From WTAW01 sp050124775 (lineage in GTDB: Bacteria; Acidobacteriota; Aminicenantia; Aminicenantales; Aminicenantaceae), in NCBI GenBank assembly GCA_050124775.1, contig JASFEP010000303.1, forward strand, positions 1 through 5,682: a stretch of 5,682 nt of DNA, in the 5' to 3' direction. Below, in pieces: positions 1-5,682 of this stretch. The notes below the pieces were generated by a model. The model saw nothing but the letters and a program-made list of their open reading frames with translations, ran no database searches and was not told where the DNA came from. The number at the start of each line of letters is the position of its first letter. Position 1 is the first letter of the stretch. A program made the position numbers and the translations under genes.

Positions 1-1719
1 GAATTCCTCTTTAATGACGTCCAGCGATTCACGGATGATTCTATCCCTGGCTGATATCACCACCACATTTTCCTTGTCGAAGCCGGTTTCTTTTTGCTGC
101 AGGTAAAACAGCTGCTGCACGATAATCGCAGTGCTGATCACGAGAATTATGGAAATGGTGAATTGCATAACGACCAAGCCACGCCTCAGATTTGTGTTTG
201 ACCTTGCAGAACTCAATTTTCCTTTTAGAACTTTCACAGGAATAAACCGGGAAAGAAAAAAAGCTGGATAGCTGCCGGCTGCCAATCCGACAAAAAGTGC
301 CAGCAGGATGAAACCAGGTATCAACCATGGCAATTCGCGGACATTCAGACTGAGTGTGCGGTTGATCAATGAATTGATGGGGGATAGCATCAATTGGACG
401 AACAACAGGGCAAATAGAAGAGAGATAAAACTGAAAAATAATGATTCAAAAAGAAACTGGCTGATAAGATTTGTTCTGTATGCACCCAGAACCTTCCGCA
501 TCCCTACCTCGCGGGCTCGGTTTGCTGCTCTTGCTGTGGACAGATTCATGAAGTTGAAACAGGCAATCAGAAGTACCAGCACTGCCACAGAAGAGAAGAT
601 ATAGACATAGAATATGGGACCGCGATCCGTCCAGGGAGGATTCAAATAGAGTTTTCTCAAGGGATGGAGAAAATAAGATTCTGTCGCTCCTCTCTTTTTC
701 ATTTCATCGCCTGCGAATCTCTCGAGAAGAGCGGGGAATTTGCTCTCCAGTGCTGCAGGGTCGGCCCCCTCCTCTAAAAGCAAGTATGTCGTATAATTAT
801 GAGAAAGCCACCTGGTCAATAAGGGTGTCAACGGTTTTTGTGAATAGAGTGTTTGGAACGAACAAAGGGCGTCGAAGCTGATCCAGGAATTCTCCGGAAC
901 ATTCGCGACAACCCCGGTCACAAAAAAGTTTTCTCCCTCACCGAATTCAAGAGCTTTGCCCAGGGGGTCTGAGCCCCCAAAACATTGTTCGGCCACCTCT
1001 TCTGTAAGGACAATGCTGTGCGGAGCCGATAAGGCTGTCTTGGGGTTTCCTAAAATCATCGGCCACGTGAACACATCGAAAACATTCTCATCGGCATACA
1101 TAACGCGGTTCATGTTGTAGTATTTATCCTCATACTTGAAGGATGTTTCTGGTTTGAATCCGTATCTGACGGCATGAACCACTTCCGGATATTCATCCTG
1201 AAGCACTTCCGCGGCTGTTGCATTGCTGCTTATCCCCCTGAATTCGTAACCTTCCCGTTCTGAATTACAACCCAGAACATATATCCGATCAGCATTTTTA
1301 TGAAATGAGTCAAAATTTAGTTCCGAATGGATATAAAGGATCATAAGGATGCAGCATGCCATCCCGATGGAAAGCCCGGCAATGTTAAGAAAAGAATAGC
1401 CTTTTTGACGTCTGATCTTCCTCGATACGATCTTGATATAACCCCATATGAGGGAAGGCATGAATCGGGAGGGATGCCAGAACGGATGGCTTCTCTCATA
1501 AAGCTTTGCCTTTTCGTATTCCTTTCTCAGGGTGGGAGCCGTAGCGGACTTTTCCAGCGCCACAGAAAAGGCAGCCTCCTCGTCGAGACCTCTCTCGATT
1601 TGATGGTCGATCTCATCCCTGAGGTGGGATTCCAACTCGGCGATGTCAGAATCCTCAAGATTTTCGCTCTTCCGGAGAGCTTTTCGCCAGTTCCGAATCT
1701 CATTTTCAAGATTAAACAT
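1..1719 (-). CDS. MacB/FtsX-type ABC transporter permease with N-terminal soluble prefix (3' end outside window)
   Basis: The frame is open from ATG 1719 to the left edge (573 codons, no stop), so the gene is C-terminally incomplete. I checked the frame by translating it throughout. Residues 1-80 are a charged, helical cytoplasmic prefix with no membrane segment. TM1 lies near 109-131, just after the basic KIRRQKGYSF. Residues about 135-365 form the extracytoplasmic MacB-PCD-like domain. An FtsX-type unit follows, with TMs near 369-391, 418-446 and 464-488 and the conserved motif RAREVGMRKVLGA at about 401-413. TM5 at 514-537 opens a second unit that is cut off. Family proteins of this layout usually have about 780-880 residues. 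Such permeases work with a separate LolD/MacB-like ATPase in mechanotransmission or export; the substrate here is unknown and no ATPase is present. The SD GAGGA (1727-1731) lies 7 nt before ATG. The gene sits 34 nt behind padR, probably in one operon and under its control. Confidence 0.93.
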   Translation of the reverse strand, partial: MFNLENEIRNWRKALRKSENLEDSDIAELESHLRDEIDHQIERGLDEEAAFSVALEKSATAPTLRKEYEKAKLYERSHPFWHPSRFMPSLIWGYIKIVSRKIRRQKGYSFLNIAGLSIGMACCILMILYIHSELNFDSFHKNADRIYVLGCNSEREGYEFRGISSNATAAEVLQDEYPEVVHAVRYGFKPETSFKYEDKYYNMNRVMYADENVFDVFTWPMILGNPKTALSAPHSIVLTEEVAEQCFGGSDPLGKALEFGEGENFFVTGVVANVPENSWISFDALCSFQTLYSQKPLTPLLTRWLSHNYTTYLLLEEGADPAALESKFPALLERFAGDEMKKRGATESYFLHPLRKLYLNPPWTDRGPIFYVYIFSSVAVLVLLIACFNFMNLSTARAANRAREVGMRKVLGAYRTNLISQFLFESLFFSFISLLFALLFVQLMLSPINSLINRTLSLNVRELPWLIPGFILLALFVGLAAGSYPAFFLSRFIPVKVLKGKLSSARSNTNLRRGLVVMQFTISIILVISTAIIVQQLFYLQQKETGFDKENVVVISARDRIIRESLDVIKEEF

Positions 1720-1753
1720 TTTTATTTCCTCGATTGATGTAGATAATCCACCT

Positions 1754-2092
1754 TTACTCCAACGCGGGCAAAGGCTTCCATAGTGTGGAGAGGGCTTTGT
1801 GTACATTCATCCATTGACGTCTCTCCAGGTCCAACTCTGCACGACCTTGCTCGGTTATCTTGTAGTATCTGCGAAGTCGTCCGGCGTCGGAAATTTTCCA
1901 TCGTGAAACCAAGAGGCCTGCTTTCTCCATCCGCCGAAGAACCGGATAGAGCATGTTGTCCGACCATTCCAAAGTTCCCCCGGAAATTTCCTTCACCTGT
2001 TGAATGATCTGATAACCGTAGCTCTCGCCACTTATCAAGATCGATAAGATGAGAGGCTTTGTTGAAGCTGCGACAAGAGTTTTAGTAACCAT
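1754..2092 (-). CDS. PadR family transcriptional regulator (short PadR-s2-like)
   Basis: This 112-residue protein has a typical PadR winged helix. The recognition part contains LEWSDNMLYPVLRRMEKAGL (about 41-60), matching the family's LYP-x-L-x-R-(L/M)-E-x-x-GL signature. The wing ends in RRYYKITEQGRAEL (about 74-87). A short C-terminal helix (about 88-103) probably serves for dimerisation. PadR proteins are usually dimeric repressors that respond to small molecules or to a partner protein. The frame extends upstream to 2149, but I chose ATG 2092 because PadR homology starts right there (VTKTLVAASTKPLILSIL) and an SD GAGG (2099-2102) lies 6 nt before it; the extra 19 residues look non-conserved. 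The stop is TAA. The permease gene follows 34 nt downstream with its own SD. A PadR gene followed by a permease with a soluble prefix is a recurring pair in Acidobacteriota-like genomes, so the permease is its likely target or signalling partner (inference). Confidence 0.9.
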   Translation of the reverse strand: MVTKTLVAASTKPLILSILISGESYGYQIIQQVKEISGGTLEWSDNMLYPVLRRMEKAGLLVSRWKISDAGRLRRYYKITEQGRAELDLERRQWMNVHKALSTLWKPLPALE

Positions 2093-2137
2093 ATTATACC
2101 TCACATAATGAGATACCTCATGATATTGGGTATGCAA
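2093..2137 (-). promoter_or_regulatory. Candidate padR promoter and autoregulatory operator
   Basis: Just upstream of padR lie clustered repeats built on CTCA/TGAG. They include the inverted repeat ATGAG-atac-CTCAT (2108-2121), the interlocked CTCA-cataa-TGAG (2100-2112) and the direct repeat ATACCTCA (2096-2103 and 2113-2120, 17 bp apart). On the minus strand a weak promoter can be drawn: TTGCAT (2132-2137), an 18-nt spacer, then TCTCAT (2108-2113). The repeats would then overlap the -10 box and the SD, as expected for a repressor that controls itself. A TATAAT also occurs (2093-2098), but it touches the ATG and is unlikely to be the -10 box. The repeats are read directly from the sequence; the function is inferred. 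Confidence 0.4.
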
Positions 2138-2307
2138 TAAATATGCCATCTATGGATTTTGTAGTTTTCCCCCACAGAAGCAATTTAAGAGAATAAAAAA
2201 GTGTTCTTTTATGGCGCACAGGATGTTCAATACCGGACGATTTTCCATGATAGAATTGAAAGCATTTTCCTTTCTTGTATGCCCGAGGCAAAGTCATGTA
2301 GATCCTG

Positions 2308-3690
2308 TTAGCGTACCAGAATGATTTGTTCGTTCCGCGGATAGAGAGCCTCGATCCCTCGTTCTGTGACGATCGCATTGTCTTCGAAATTGATGCTGAG
2401 ACGTCTATTCCACTCGGGAATCCATGTGTGCACCATAAACTCAAAGGCAATGAGGTTATTGGGCCGAACGATCAGATGAGCACGACCTTTGCGGAAAGGA
2501 GCCATCGAAGGACCGACCGCAATCTGGCTGTTTCCTGTATTGCCTACACAATGACAGTCGATGGAAAACCCCGATTCCTCAGAATCTCCCAGGGCTTCGA
2601 TGATCTCTTTGTTCCTGGAATTATTGACATATGGCGTATACACATATCCTGCGTCTTCGATGGCCTTTGAAACGATCTTTAAAATTTCACCGGCTGTGTG
2701 TCCTGATTTGAATGTTGTGCGGATGATCTCACGGGCTTTCAATCCCCGATCCCATGCATGCTGTAATCCTGAAGGGAGTGATGTCTCTCCTTCTTTGAGG
2801 ATATAGGCTTTGCGCTTGTAATCAGTGCCGAAGTTGAGATATTTAATTCCCCAATCCCACGAGATCAGATCACCCCGCTGGAAAGCATAATCCAGTTTAC
2901 TGGTTTCCGATCTGTCTGATACCTCGGAGTGACTTATTCCCGGCATACTCGCTCCAAGGTAAGACATGGGAAGTCCGTGCTTTAACAACTTATCCTGTGC
3001 CCACCAGGCGAGCTCCTCTCTCGTTGTGACAGCTGGTTTTATGCTCTTCAATGCGGTTTCCATAATCTGCCTCTGGATCTCGCAGGCCTTAGCAAAGGCG
3101 ATAACCTCTGTCTGCACGCGCCTCACTCTGAAATCTGTGATGACAGTTTCGGATGAAACAAGCCTTTCTGCATATTTTTTTCCGAGCAGCCCGACCAATT
3201 TTAAATACCCTGTGTGGGAAAGACCATCCGTATGTGTCAACCAATCCGACATGTTGACAGCAATACGCTTGGGATCCCGTTCAGCAACAAATTCCGTCAA
3301 ATCCGATGGTTTCCACATCGGAATTTGATCCTCTCCATAGAGATTTTCTTCAGTGATAATGTCATAGACAGATTTATCGGCAATACGAGAAAAGCCAATC
3401 CCTAAAACGGCCCGCTCGATCCTATCGCCCCCACGATCTGTAAAGACAAAGTATCCTGCATTCCCGCCCAAGTCCAATTCCAGGGGATCCGGATCACCGC
3501 GTCTGATAACATGGATCCACATATCCACATTGTTGTCTCTCATTACTTTTGGCAACACCAGATCGAACTTATCCTTACGGATCAGGTTCAATAATTCAAA
3601 GCGCGAACGGGCCTCTTGTGCAAACACGCTCAATTCCTGCAAAACGAATATCAACGATACAAACACCAGCAAAAATTTTGTCCTTTTCAT
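2308..3690 (-). CDS. Secreted M24 family metallopeptidase (aminopeptidase P/prolidase-like)
   Basis: This pita-bread metallopeptidase probably cleaves N-terminal residues or Xaa-Pro bonds outside the cytoplasm. Numbered from the longer frame (GTG 3696, 462 aa), the five metal ligands are all present: Asp281 (SWDWG), Asp292 (GTDYKRKAY), His382 (DCHCVG), Glu419 (AFEFM) and Glu438 (NFEDNAIVTERG). His256 (GISHSEVSD) probably matches the substrate-binding histidine. The N-terminal domain, about 30-190, is the creatinase/prolidase-like non-catalytic part. A Sec signal peptide (MKRTKFLLVFVSLIFVLQ) ends with a cleavage site after VFA, before QEARS. I chose ATG 3690 (460 aa) because the SD AGGGGG (3698-3703) lies 7 nt before it and only 1 nt before the GTG. 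Position 389, seven residues after His382, is Asn where many M24 enzymes have a second His. The stop is TAA. The gene is 116 nt behind the SUMF1-like lipoprotein gene and possibly cotranscribed. The exact substrate cannot be told from the sequence. Confidence 0.93.
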   Translation of the reverse strand: MKRTKFLLVFVSLIFVLQELSVFAQEARSRFELLNLIRKDKFDLVLPKVMRDNNVDMWIHVIRRGDPDPLELDLGGNAGYFVFTDRGGDRIERAVLGIGFSRIADKSVYDIITEENLYGEDQIPMWKPSDLTEFVAERDPKRIAVNMSDWLTHTDGLSHTGYLKLVGLLGKKYAERLVSSETVITDFRVRRVQTEVIAFAKACEIQRQIMETALKSIKPAVTTREELAWWAQDKLLKHGLPMSYLGASMPGISHSEVSDRSETSKLDYAFQRGDLISWDWGIKYLNFGTDYKRKAYILKEGETSLPSGLQHAWDRGLKAREIIRTTFKSGHTAGEILKIVSKAIEDAGYVYTPYVNNSRNKEIIEALGDSEESGFSIDCHCVGNTGNSQIAVGPSMAPFRKGRAHLIVRPNNLIAFEFMVHTWIPEWNRRLSINFEDNAIVTERGIEALYPRNEQIILVR

Positions 3691-3697
3691 ATTCACA

Positions 3698-3703
3698 CCC
3701 CCT
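3698..3703 (-). promoter_or_regulatory. Ribosome binding site of the M24 peptidase gene, decides the start
   Basis: AGGGGG on the minus strand is 7 nt from ATG 3690 and only 1 nt from the alternative in-frame GTG 3696. Spacing therefore favours the ATG. That start also gives a cleaner signal peptide beginning MKRTK. Confidence 0.7.
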
Positions 3704-3806
3704 AAAATTAAATGTAAGCCCTAATGATATAAAAACAGTAAACCTTTAAATTGCATTTTCTTCTTTTCCCGGAGGAACGAGGAGGCTTTCTTCGCATCCT
3801 TCTTTT

Positions 3807-4928
3807 CTATCGAATGATGTAATCGATGGCGATGCGGAATCCGAGATGGTCGTCTGCACTATCGGGATCGTCGTACTGCCGGGCATCGGCACGGATGTTG
3901 TGACCATGTATCAATTCATCAGGTATTTGACCGAACCGCCCTGCCGATCCCGCCCAGAAGCCTGCTTTCATAACTCGATCTTTGCCTGACTTCGGTCCGA
4001 TGGGATTGGTGTAATGTCTTTTCTCGTACTCGCCGAACCAATCATGCACCCATTCGGTGAGATTCCCGGCCATGTCCAGCGCACCAAAAGGGGAGGCCCC
4101 CGCAGGATAAGAACCCACAGGTGATGTCGCGGCATAACCGTCGTGCACTCCAAAATGGACGATGGACTGTCCTGTGTCGGGAAATACAGCATTAAAATCC
4201 TCATCTGCATAGTTGGCGCGTGTCCCATCGGGATCTTCAAACCCCCAGGGATATGGTCTTTGATCATCCCCACGGGCGGCATATTCCCACTCGGCTTCTG
4301 TCGGCAGCTTGAAATTCACGCCTGTTTTCGATGAGAGCCATTGGCAAAAATCTATAGCGTCGTACCAGCTGACACAGGAGACCGGATGGGAATCATCGAT
4401 CTGGACATGAGGAAAACGGGCTGTCACTTGGGAAAAAGCATTGTCCCAGTGAAATCCGGGGATGGTGATGAATCCTTTCTCCTCAAAAGCGTAGACCCAG
4501 GGGCCTTCGTGGCCTGGTTTTTCAACAGAAGTGATATACCCCGTCTCTTCTACAAATACTCTGAACTGTCCTTTGGTTATGGGAGTATTTCCTATCCAAT
4601 ACCCGGAGAGTGTGACGTTGTGCTGAGGTGCAGCCGGGCTGCCACTTATGTCTTTATGCAGTTTATCGTTTCCCATAATAAAATTCCCCGACGGGATATA
4701 AATCATGACAATACCATGGATAAACTCAGCTTCCCAAAATCCCTGGTTGTTCTGTGTCATGCTCAGTGCTTTCCCTCGGATGAATTCCAATTCCTCCCGC
4801 TCTGACCGAAGGCTTGGTTCCGTCACTCCTTCCAGTATTTCGCTGCTCACAGTAGACGACCGACAAGCCAGCAGAGAGAAAACAAACGGGAAAAGGATTG
4901 CAAATATGAAAGAATTTTTGGATTTCAC
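3807..4928 (-). CDS. SUMF1/FGE-sulfatase-domain lipoprotein, no formylglycine-forming cysteine pair
   Basis: Started at GTG 4928, the protein has 373 residues. Residues 1-21 are a lipoprotein signal peptide (MKSKNSFIFAIL..., lipobox LLAC) with Cys22 as the lipidated residue. Arg, not Asp, follows it, which does not suggest inner-membrane retention. After a linker, residues about 73-370 form one complete SUMF1/FGE domain (C-type-lectin-like fold). Motifs in order are YIPSGNFIMG (77-86), HPVSCVSWYDAIDFCQWL (181-198), LPTEAEWEYAARG (209-221), ALDMAGNLTEWVHDWF (283-298) and DDHLGFRIA (359-367). The segment that carries the paired catalytic cysteines in human-type FGE reads AGFWAGSAGRFG here and has none, so sulfatase-activating activity is unlikely. 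Related domains serve in other modifications or as binding modules. The longest frame begins at ATG 4952 but lacks an SD; GTG 4928 has AGAGGA 9 nt upstream. The stop is TAG. The M24 peptidase gene lies downstream, and both products are exported. Confidence 0.92.
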   Translation of the reverse strand: MKSKNSFIFAILFPFVFSLLACRSSTVSSEILEGVTEPSLRSEREELEFIRGKALSMTQNNQGFWEAEFIHGIVMIYIPSGNFIMGNDKLHKDISGSPAAPQHNVTLSGYWIGNTPITKGQFRVFVEETGYITSVEKPGHEGPWVYAFEEKGFITIPGFHWDNAFSQVTARFPHVQIDDSHPVSCVSWYDAIDFCQWLSSKTGVNFKLPTEAEWEYAARGDDQRPYPWGFEDPDGTRANYADEDFNAVFPDTGQSIVHFGVHDGYAATSPVGSYPAGASPFGALDMAGNLTEWVHDWFGEYEKRHYTNPIGPKSGKDRVMKAGFWAGSAGRFGQIPDELIHGHNIRADARQYDDPDSADDHLGFRIAIDYIIR

Positions 4929-4937
4929 AGCATGAAT

Positions 4938-4943
4938 TCCTCT
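4938..4943 (-). promoter_or_regulatory. Ribosome binding site of the SUMF1-like gene, decides the start
   Basis: AGAGGA on the minus strand lies 9 nt before GTG 4928, and no SD precedes ATG 4952. Between the SD and the GTG there is an out-of-frame ATG (4931-4933) that reads ATG CTG TGA; its stop overlaps the GTG start as GTGA. Whether this two-codon frame is ever used is unknown. Confidence 0.55.
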
Positions 4944-4952
4944 AATCACCAT

Positions 4953-5023
4953 ATGGTTGCCACAAAATTCTCACAATTTCCAGTCAGTGTCAATTTGCGT
5001 TCGTTGTCGCATCCAATTTTCAA
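4953..5023 (-). promoter_or_regulatory. Spacer between hicB and the SUMF1-like gene with candidate -35 box
   Basis: The minus strand holds a perfect TTGACA (4988-4993). The hexamers 16-18 nt further on (AGAATT, GAATTT, AATTTT) are poor -10 matches, so a separate promoter for the lipoprotein gene is possible but weakly supported. No strong hairpin with a T-run follows hicB, so readthrough from hicAB cannot be excluded. Confidence 0.3.
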
Positions 5024-5443
5024 TTAGTCTATTTGGCTTTCTGCCAATACAAAATCTCTATTTGGAGAGACCGCGGACAAGAGCTGGTTGAATTTTTCGA
5101 TCGTGGGAACAGATTTTCCTTGTTCGTATCTGGCATATGTATTGTGCGATTTGGCACCCAATCGTTTTGTGACTTCGACAAGTGTCAGGCCATGTTTGAT
5201 TCTTTGCCGGCGCAATAAAAATGCAGTTAAAGTAGTTACTTCATTCGAACCGACTTCAAAATAGGAATTCCTTCCCGGGAACAGTTCAATTTGAAAACCC
5301 TTTTTATTAACGAGGGCTTCGATTGCATCAAATATCATATCAAAGGCGTGTTTTTTCGTGCGCCCCTGTGTAACGACATCAAGAATGGGGACTTCTATGG
5401 CCCAGTATTTTCCGCATTTAAATACGCGTCCAGCAAGCTTCAT
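5024..5443 (-). CDS. hicB: HicB-type antitoxin with C-terminal XRE helix-turn-helix
   Basis: The product has 139 residues. The N-terminal part (about 1-65) is the HicB-like, RNase H-fold domain, with WAIEVPILDVVTQG (14-27) and the helix AFDMIFDAIEALV (33-45). In HicB proteins this part binds and masks the toxin. The C-terminal part (about 71-130) is an XRE/Cro helix-turn-helix, with LTLVEVTKRLGAKSHNTYARYEQGK at about 86-110 and then SVPTIEKFNQLL, a typical DNA-binding unit. Known HicB proteins of this kind repress their own operon. The start is ATG 5443, which overlaps the stop of hicA as ATGA. A very strong SD, GAGGAAGGGG (5451-5460), lies 7 nt before it inside hicA. The stop is TAA. The gene is intact while its toxin partner is interrupted, so HicB may remain only as a repressor. 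Assignment rests on the two domains plus the HicA-like neighbour. Confidence 0.88.
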   Translation of the reverse strand: MKLAGRVFKCGKYWAIEVPILDVVTQGRTKKHAFDMIFDAIEALVNKKGFQIELFPGRNSYFEVGSNEVTTLTAFLLRRQRIKHGLTLVEVTKRLGAKSHNTYARYEQGKSVPTIEKFNQLLSAVSPNRDFVLAESQID

Positions 5444-5619
5444 CTGTAGTCCCCTTCCTCTTTCTTGAGCATTGCCTTTGCTGTGTATTCATTGATTTCT
5501 TTGTATCGTGGAACGACTCATTCATACTCATCATCCGTCCAGATATCGTGTTTGCGTCCATGTCGTACCAGGGCCCATCCTAGATTTTTCAATCTTTTCT
5601 CCAGTTCTGCTCGTCTCAT
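5440..5619 (-). pseudogene. hicA: hicA toxin gene interrupted by in-frame TGA
   Basis: From ATG 5619 the frame reads MRRAELEKRLKNLGWALVRH, then GRKHDIWTDDEYE, then TGA (codon 34, 5518-5520). It then continues without shift as VVPRYKEINEYTAKAMLKK plus EEGDYR to a terminal TGA (5440-5442). Across the stop this is a full-length HicA mRNA interferase of 59 codons, matching the usual 55-65 residues of this dsRBD-like fold. The pattern GW-x-x-x-R-x-G-x-x-HDIW is typical and His24 is the expected catalytic residue. VPR-x-x-EINEYTAK is the usual third strand and second helix. Active HicA cleaves mRNA. The 33-residue product would lack half the fold, and the second half has no start codon of its own before an internal ATG near its end. 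The gene overlaps hicB by 4 nt. Alternatives are a sequencing error or a recoded or readthrough codon. UGA reassignment is unlikely because the terminal TGA is the natural end. Confidence 0.8.
5451..5460 (-). promoter_or_regulatory. Strong ribosome binding site of hicB inside hicA
   Basis: GAGGAAGGGG on the minus strand is 7 nt from ATG 5443. It contrasts with hicA, which has no SD. It would let HicB be made at a much higher rate than the toxin, and lets hicB be translated even though ribosomes stop early in hicA. Confidence 0.7.
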
Positions 5620-5628
5620 TTTCAAATT

Positions 5629-5659
5629 TACACATATATGTGTAGTTTCTCAATGTCAA
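5629..5659 (-). promoter_or_regulatory. hicAB promoter with palindromic operator
   Basis: On the minus strand a perfect TTGACA -35 box (5654-5659) sits directly behind a run of nine T. A 16-bp perfect palindrome, TACACATATATGTGTA (5629-5644), covers the region where the -10 box must lie (TATATG at 15-nt spacing or TATGTG at 17 nt). A repressor bound there would block the promoter. The XRE domain of HicB is the natural candidate. Transcription would start about 5-8 nt before the hicA ATG, which gives an almost leaderless message without an SD for the toxin. Confidence 0.55.
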
Positions 5660-5682
5660 AAAAAAAGGAACTTATTTAAACG

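Noticed and set aside
2195..2210. AAAAG-TGTT-CTTTT hairpin with an adjacent A/T run between the M24 and padR genes
   Set aside because: The stem is only 5 bp and almost all A/T, too weak for an intrinsic terminator.
2118..2450. Minus-strand frame overlapping the end of the M24 gene and the padR upstream region
   Set aside because: It overlaps the conserved C-terminus of the M24 peptidase in another frame and its product is not recognisable.
3756..3785. Pyrimidine run followed by the mirror-like purine repeat GGAGGAACGAGGAGG in the spacer between the lipoprotein and M24 genes
   Set aside because: It is not an inverted repeat, so no terminator or operator follows from it; probably chance composition.
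4341..4805. Plus-strand open frame of 154 codons
   Set aside because: It lies wholly inside the SUMF1-like gene on the other strand and its product shows no recognisable family; other plus-strand frames are shadows in the same way.
4950..4980. AATTGTGAG resembling half a lac operator upstream of the lipoprotein gene
   Set aside because: Only a nine-base half-site with no matching second half and no LacI-like gene nearby.
1..5270. Six GAATTC (EcoRI) sites, one at the first base
   Set aside because: More than chance would give, but they lie mostly inside coding sequence with no spacing pattern; the first one may only mark a clone end or the window cut.
5518..5520. UGA reassignment or selenocysteine as explanation of the TGA in hicA
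   Set aside because: Other genes use TGG for Trp and have no internal TGA, hicA ends naturally on TGA, and HicA proteins are not known selenoproteins.

Overview
The window comes from a bacterial chromosome and carries six genes, all on the minus strand and all in the same direction. In transcription order (high to low coordinates) they are hicA (broken), hicB, an SUMF1/FGE-domain lipoprotein, a secreted M24 metallopeptidase, a PadR-type repressor, and a MacB/FtsX-type ABC permease that runs off the left edge. The permease opens with a soluble prefix, continues with an RRQKGYSF-type membrane entry and carries a VGMRKVLGA motif. Together with the M24 peptidase subtype, this resembles genomes of Candidatus Aminicenantes or related Acidobacteriota. 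That placement rests on remembered family resemblance, not on a search, and base composition is moderate. No tRNA, rRNA, CRISPR array, IS element or convincing intrinsic terminator is visible.

Right part (about 5024-5682): a HicAB-type toxin-antitoxin locus. A TTGACA -35 box and a 16-bp perfect palindrome precede hicA. hicA is interrupted by an in-frame TGA at codon 34 of 60, after the candidate catalytic His24. The rest of the HicA fold continues in the same frame up to a terminal TGA that overlaps the hicB start as ATGA. hicB is intact: an N-terminal HicB-like domain, a C-terminal XRE helix-turn-helix, and a strong ribosome binding site. The locus therefore looks like an antitoxin/repressor with a dead, or unusually decoded, toxin.

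Middle part (about 2308-4950): two exported proteins. One is a lipoprotein with a complete SUMF1/FGE-like fold but without the C-terminal cysteine pair of true formylglycine-generating enzymes. The other is an M24 (aminopeptidase P/prolidase-like) peptidase with a Sec signal peptide and all five metal ligands. For both, the Shine-Dalgarno position argues for a start downstream of the longest open frame.

Left part (1-2149): a short PadR repressor followed 34 nt later by a large ABC permease. The permease's N-terminal, roughly 80-residue helical prefix is of the kind that accompanies PadR regulators in this group. Overlapping inverted and direct repeats lie just upstream of padR and are a plausible autoregulatory operator. 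The ATPase partner is not in the window.
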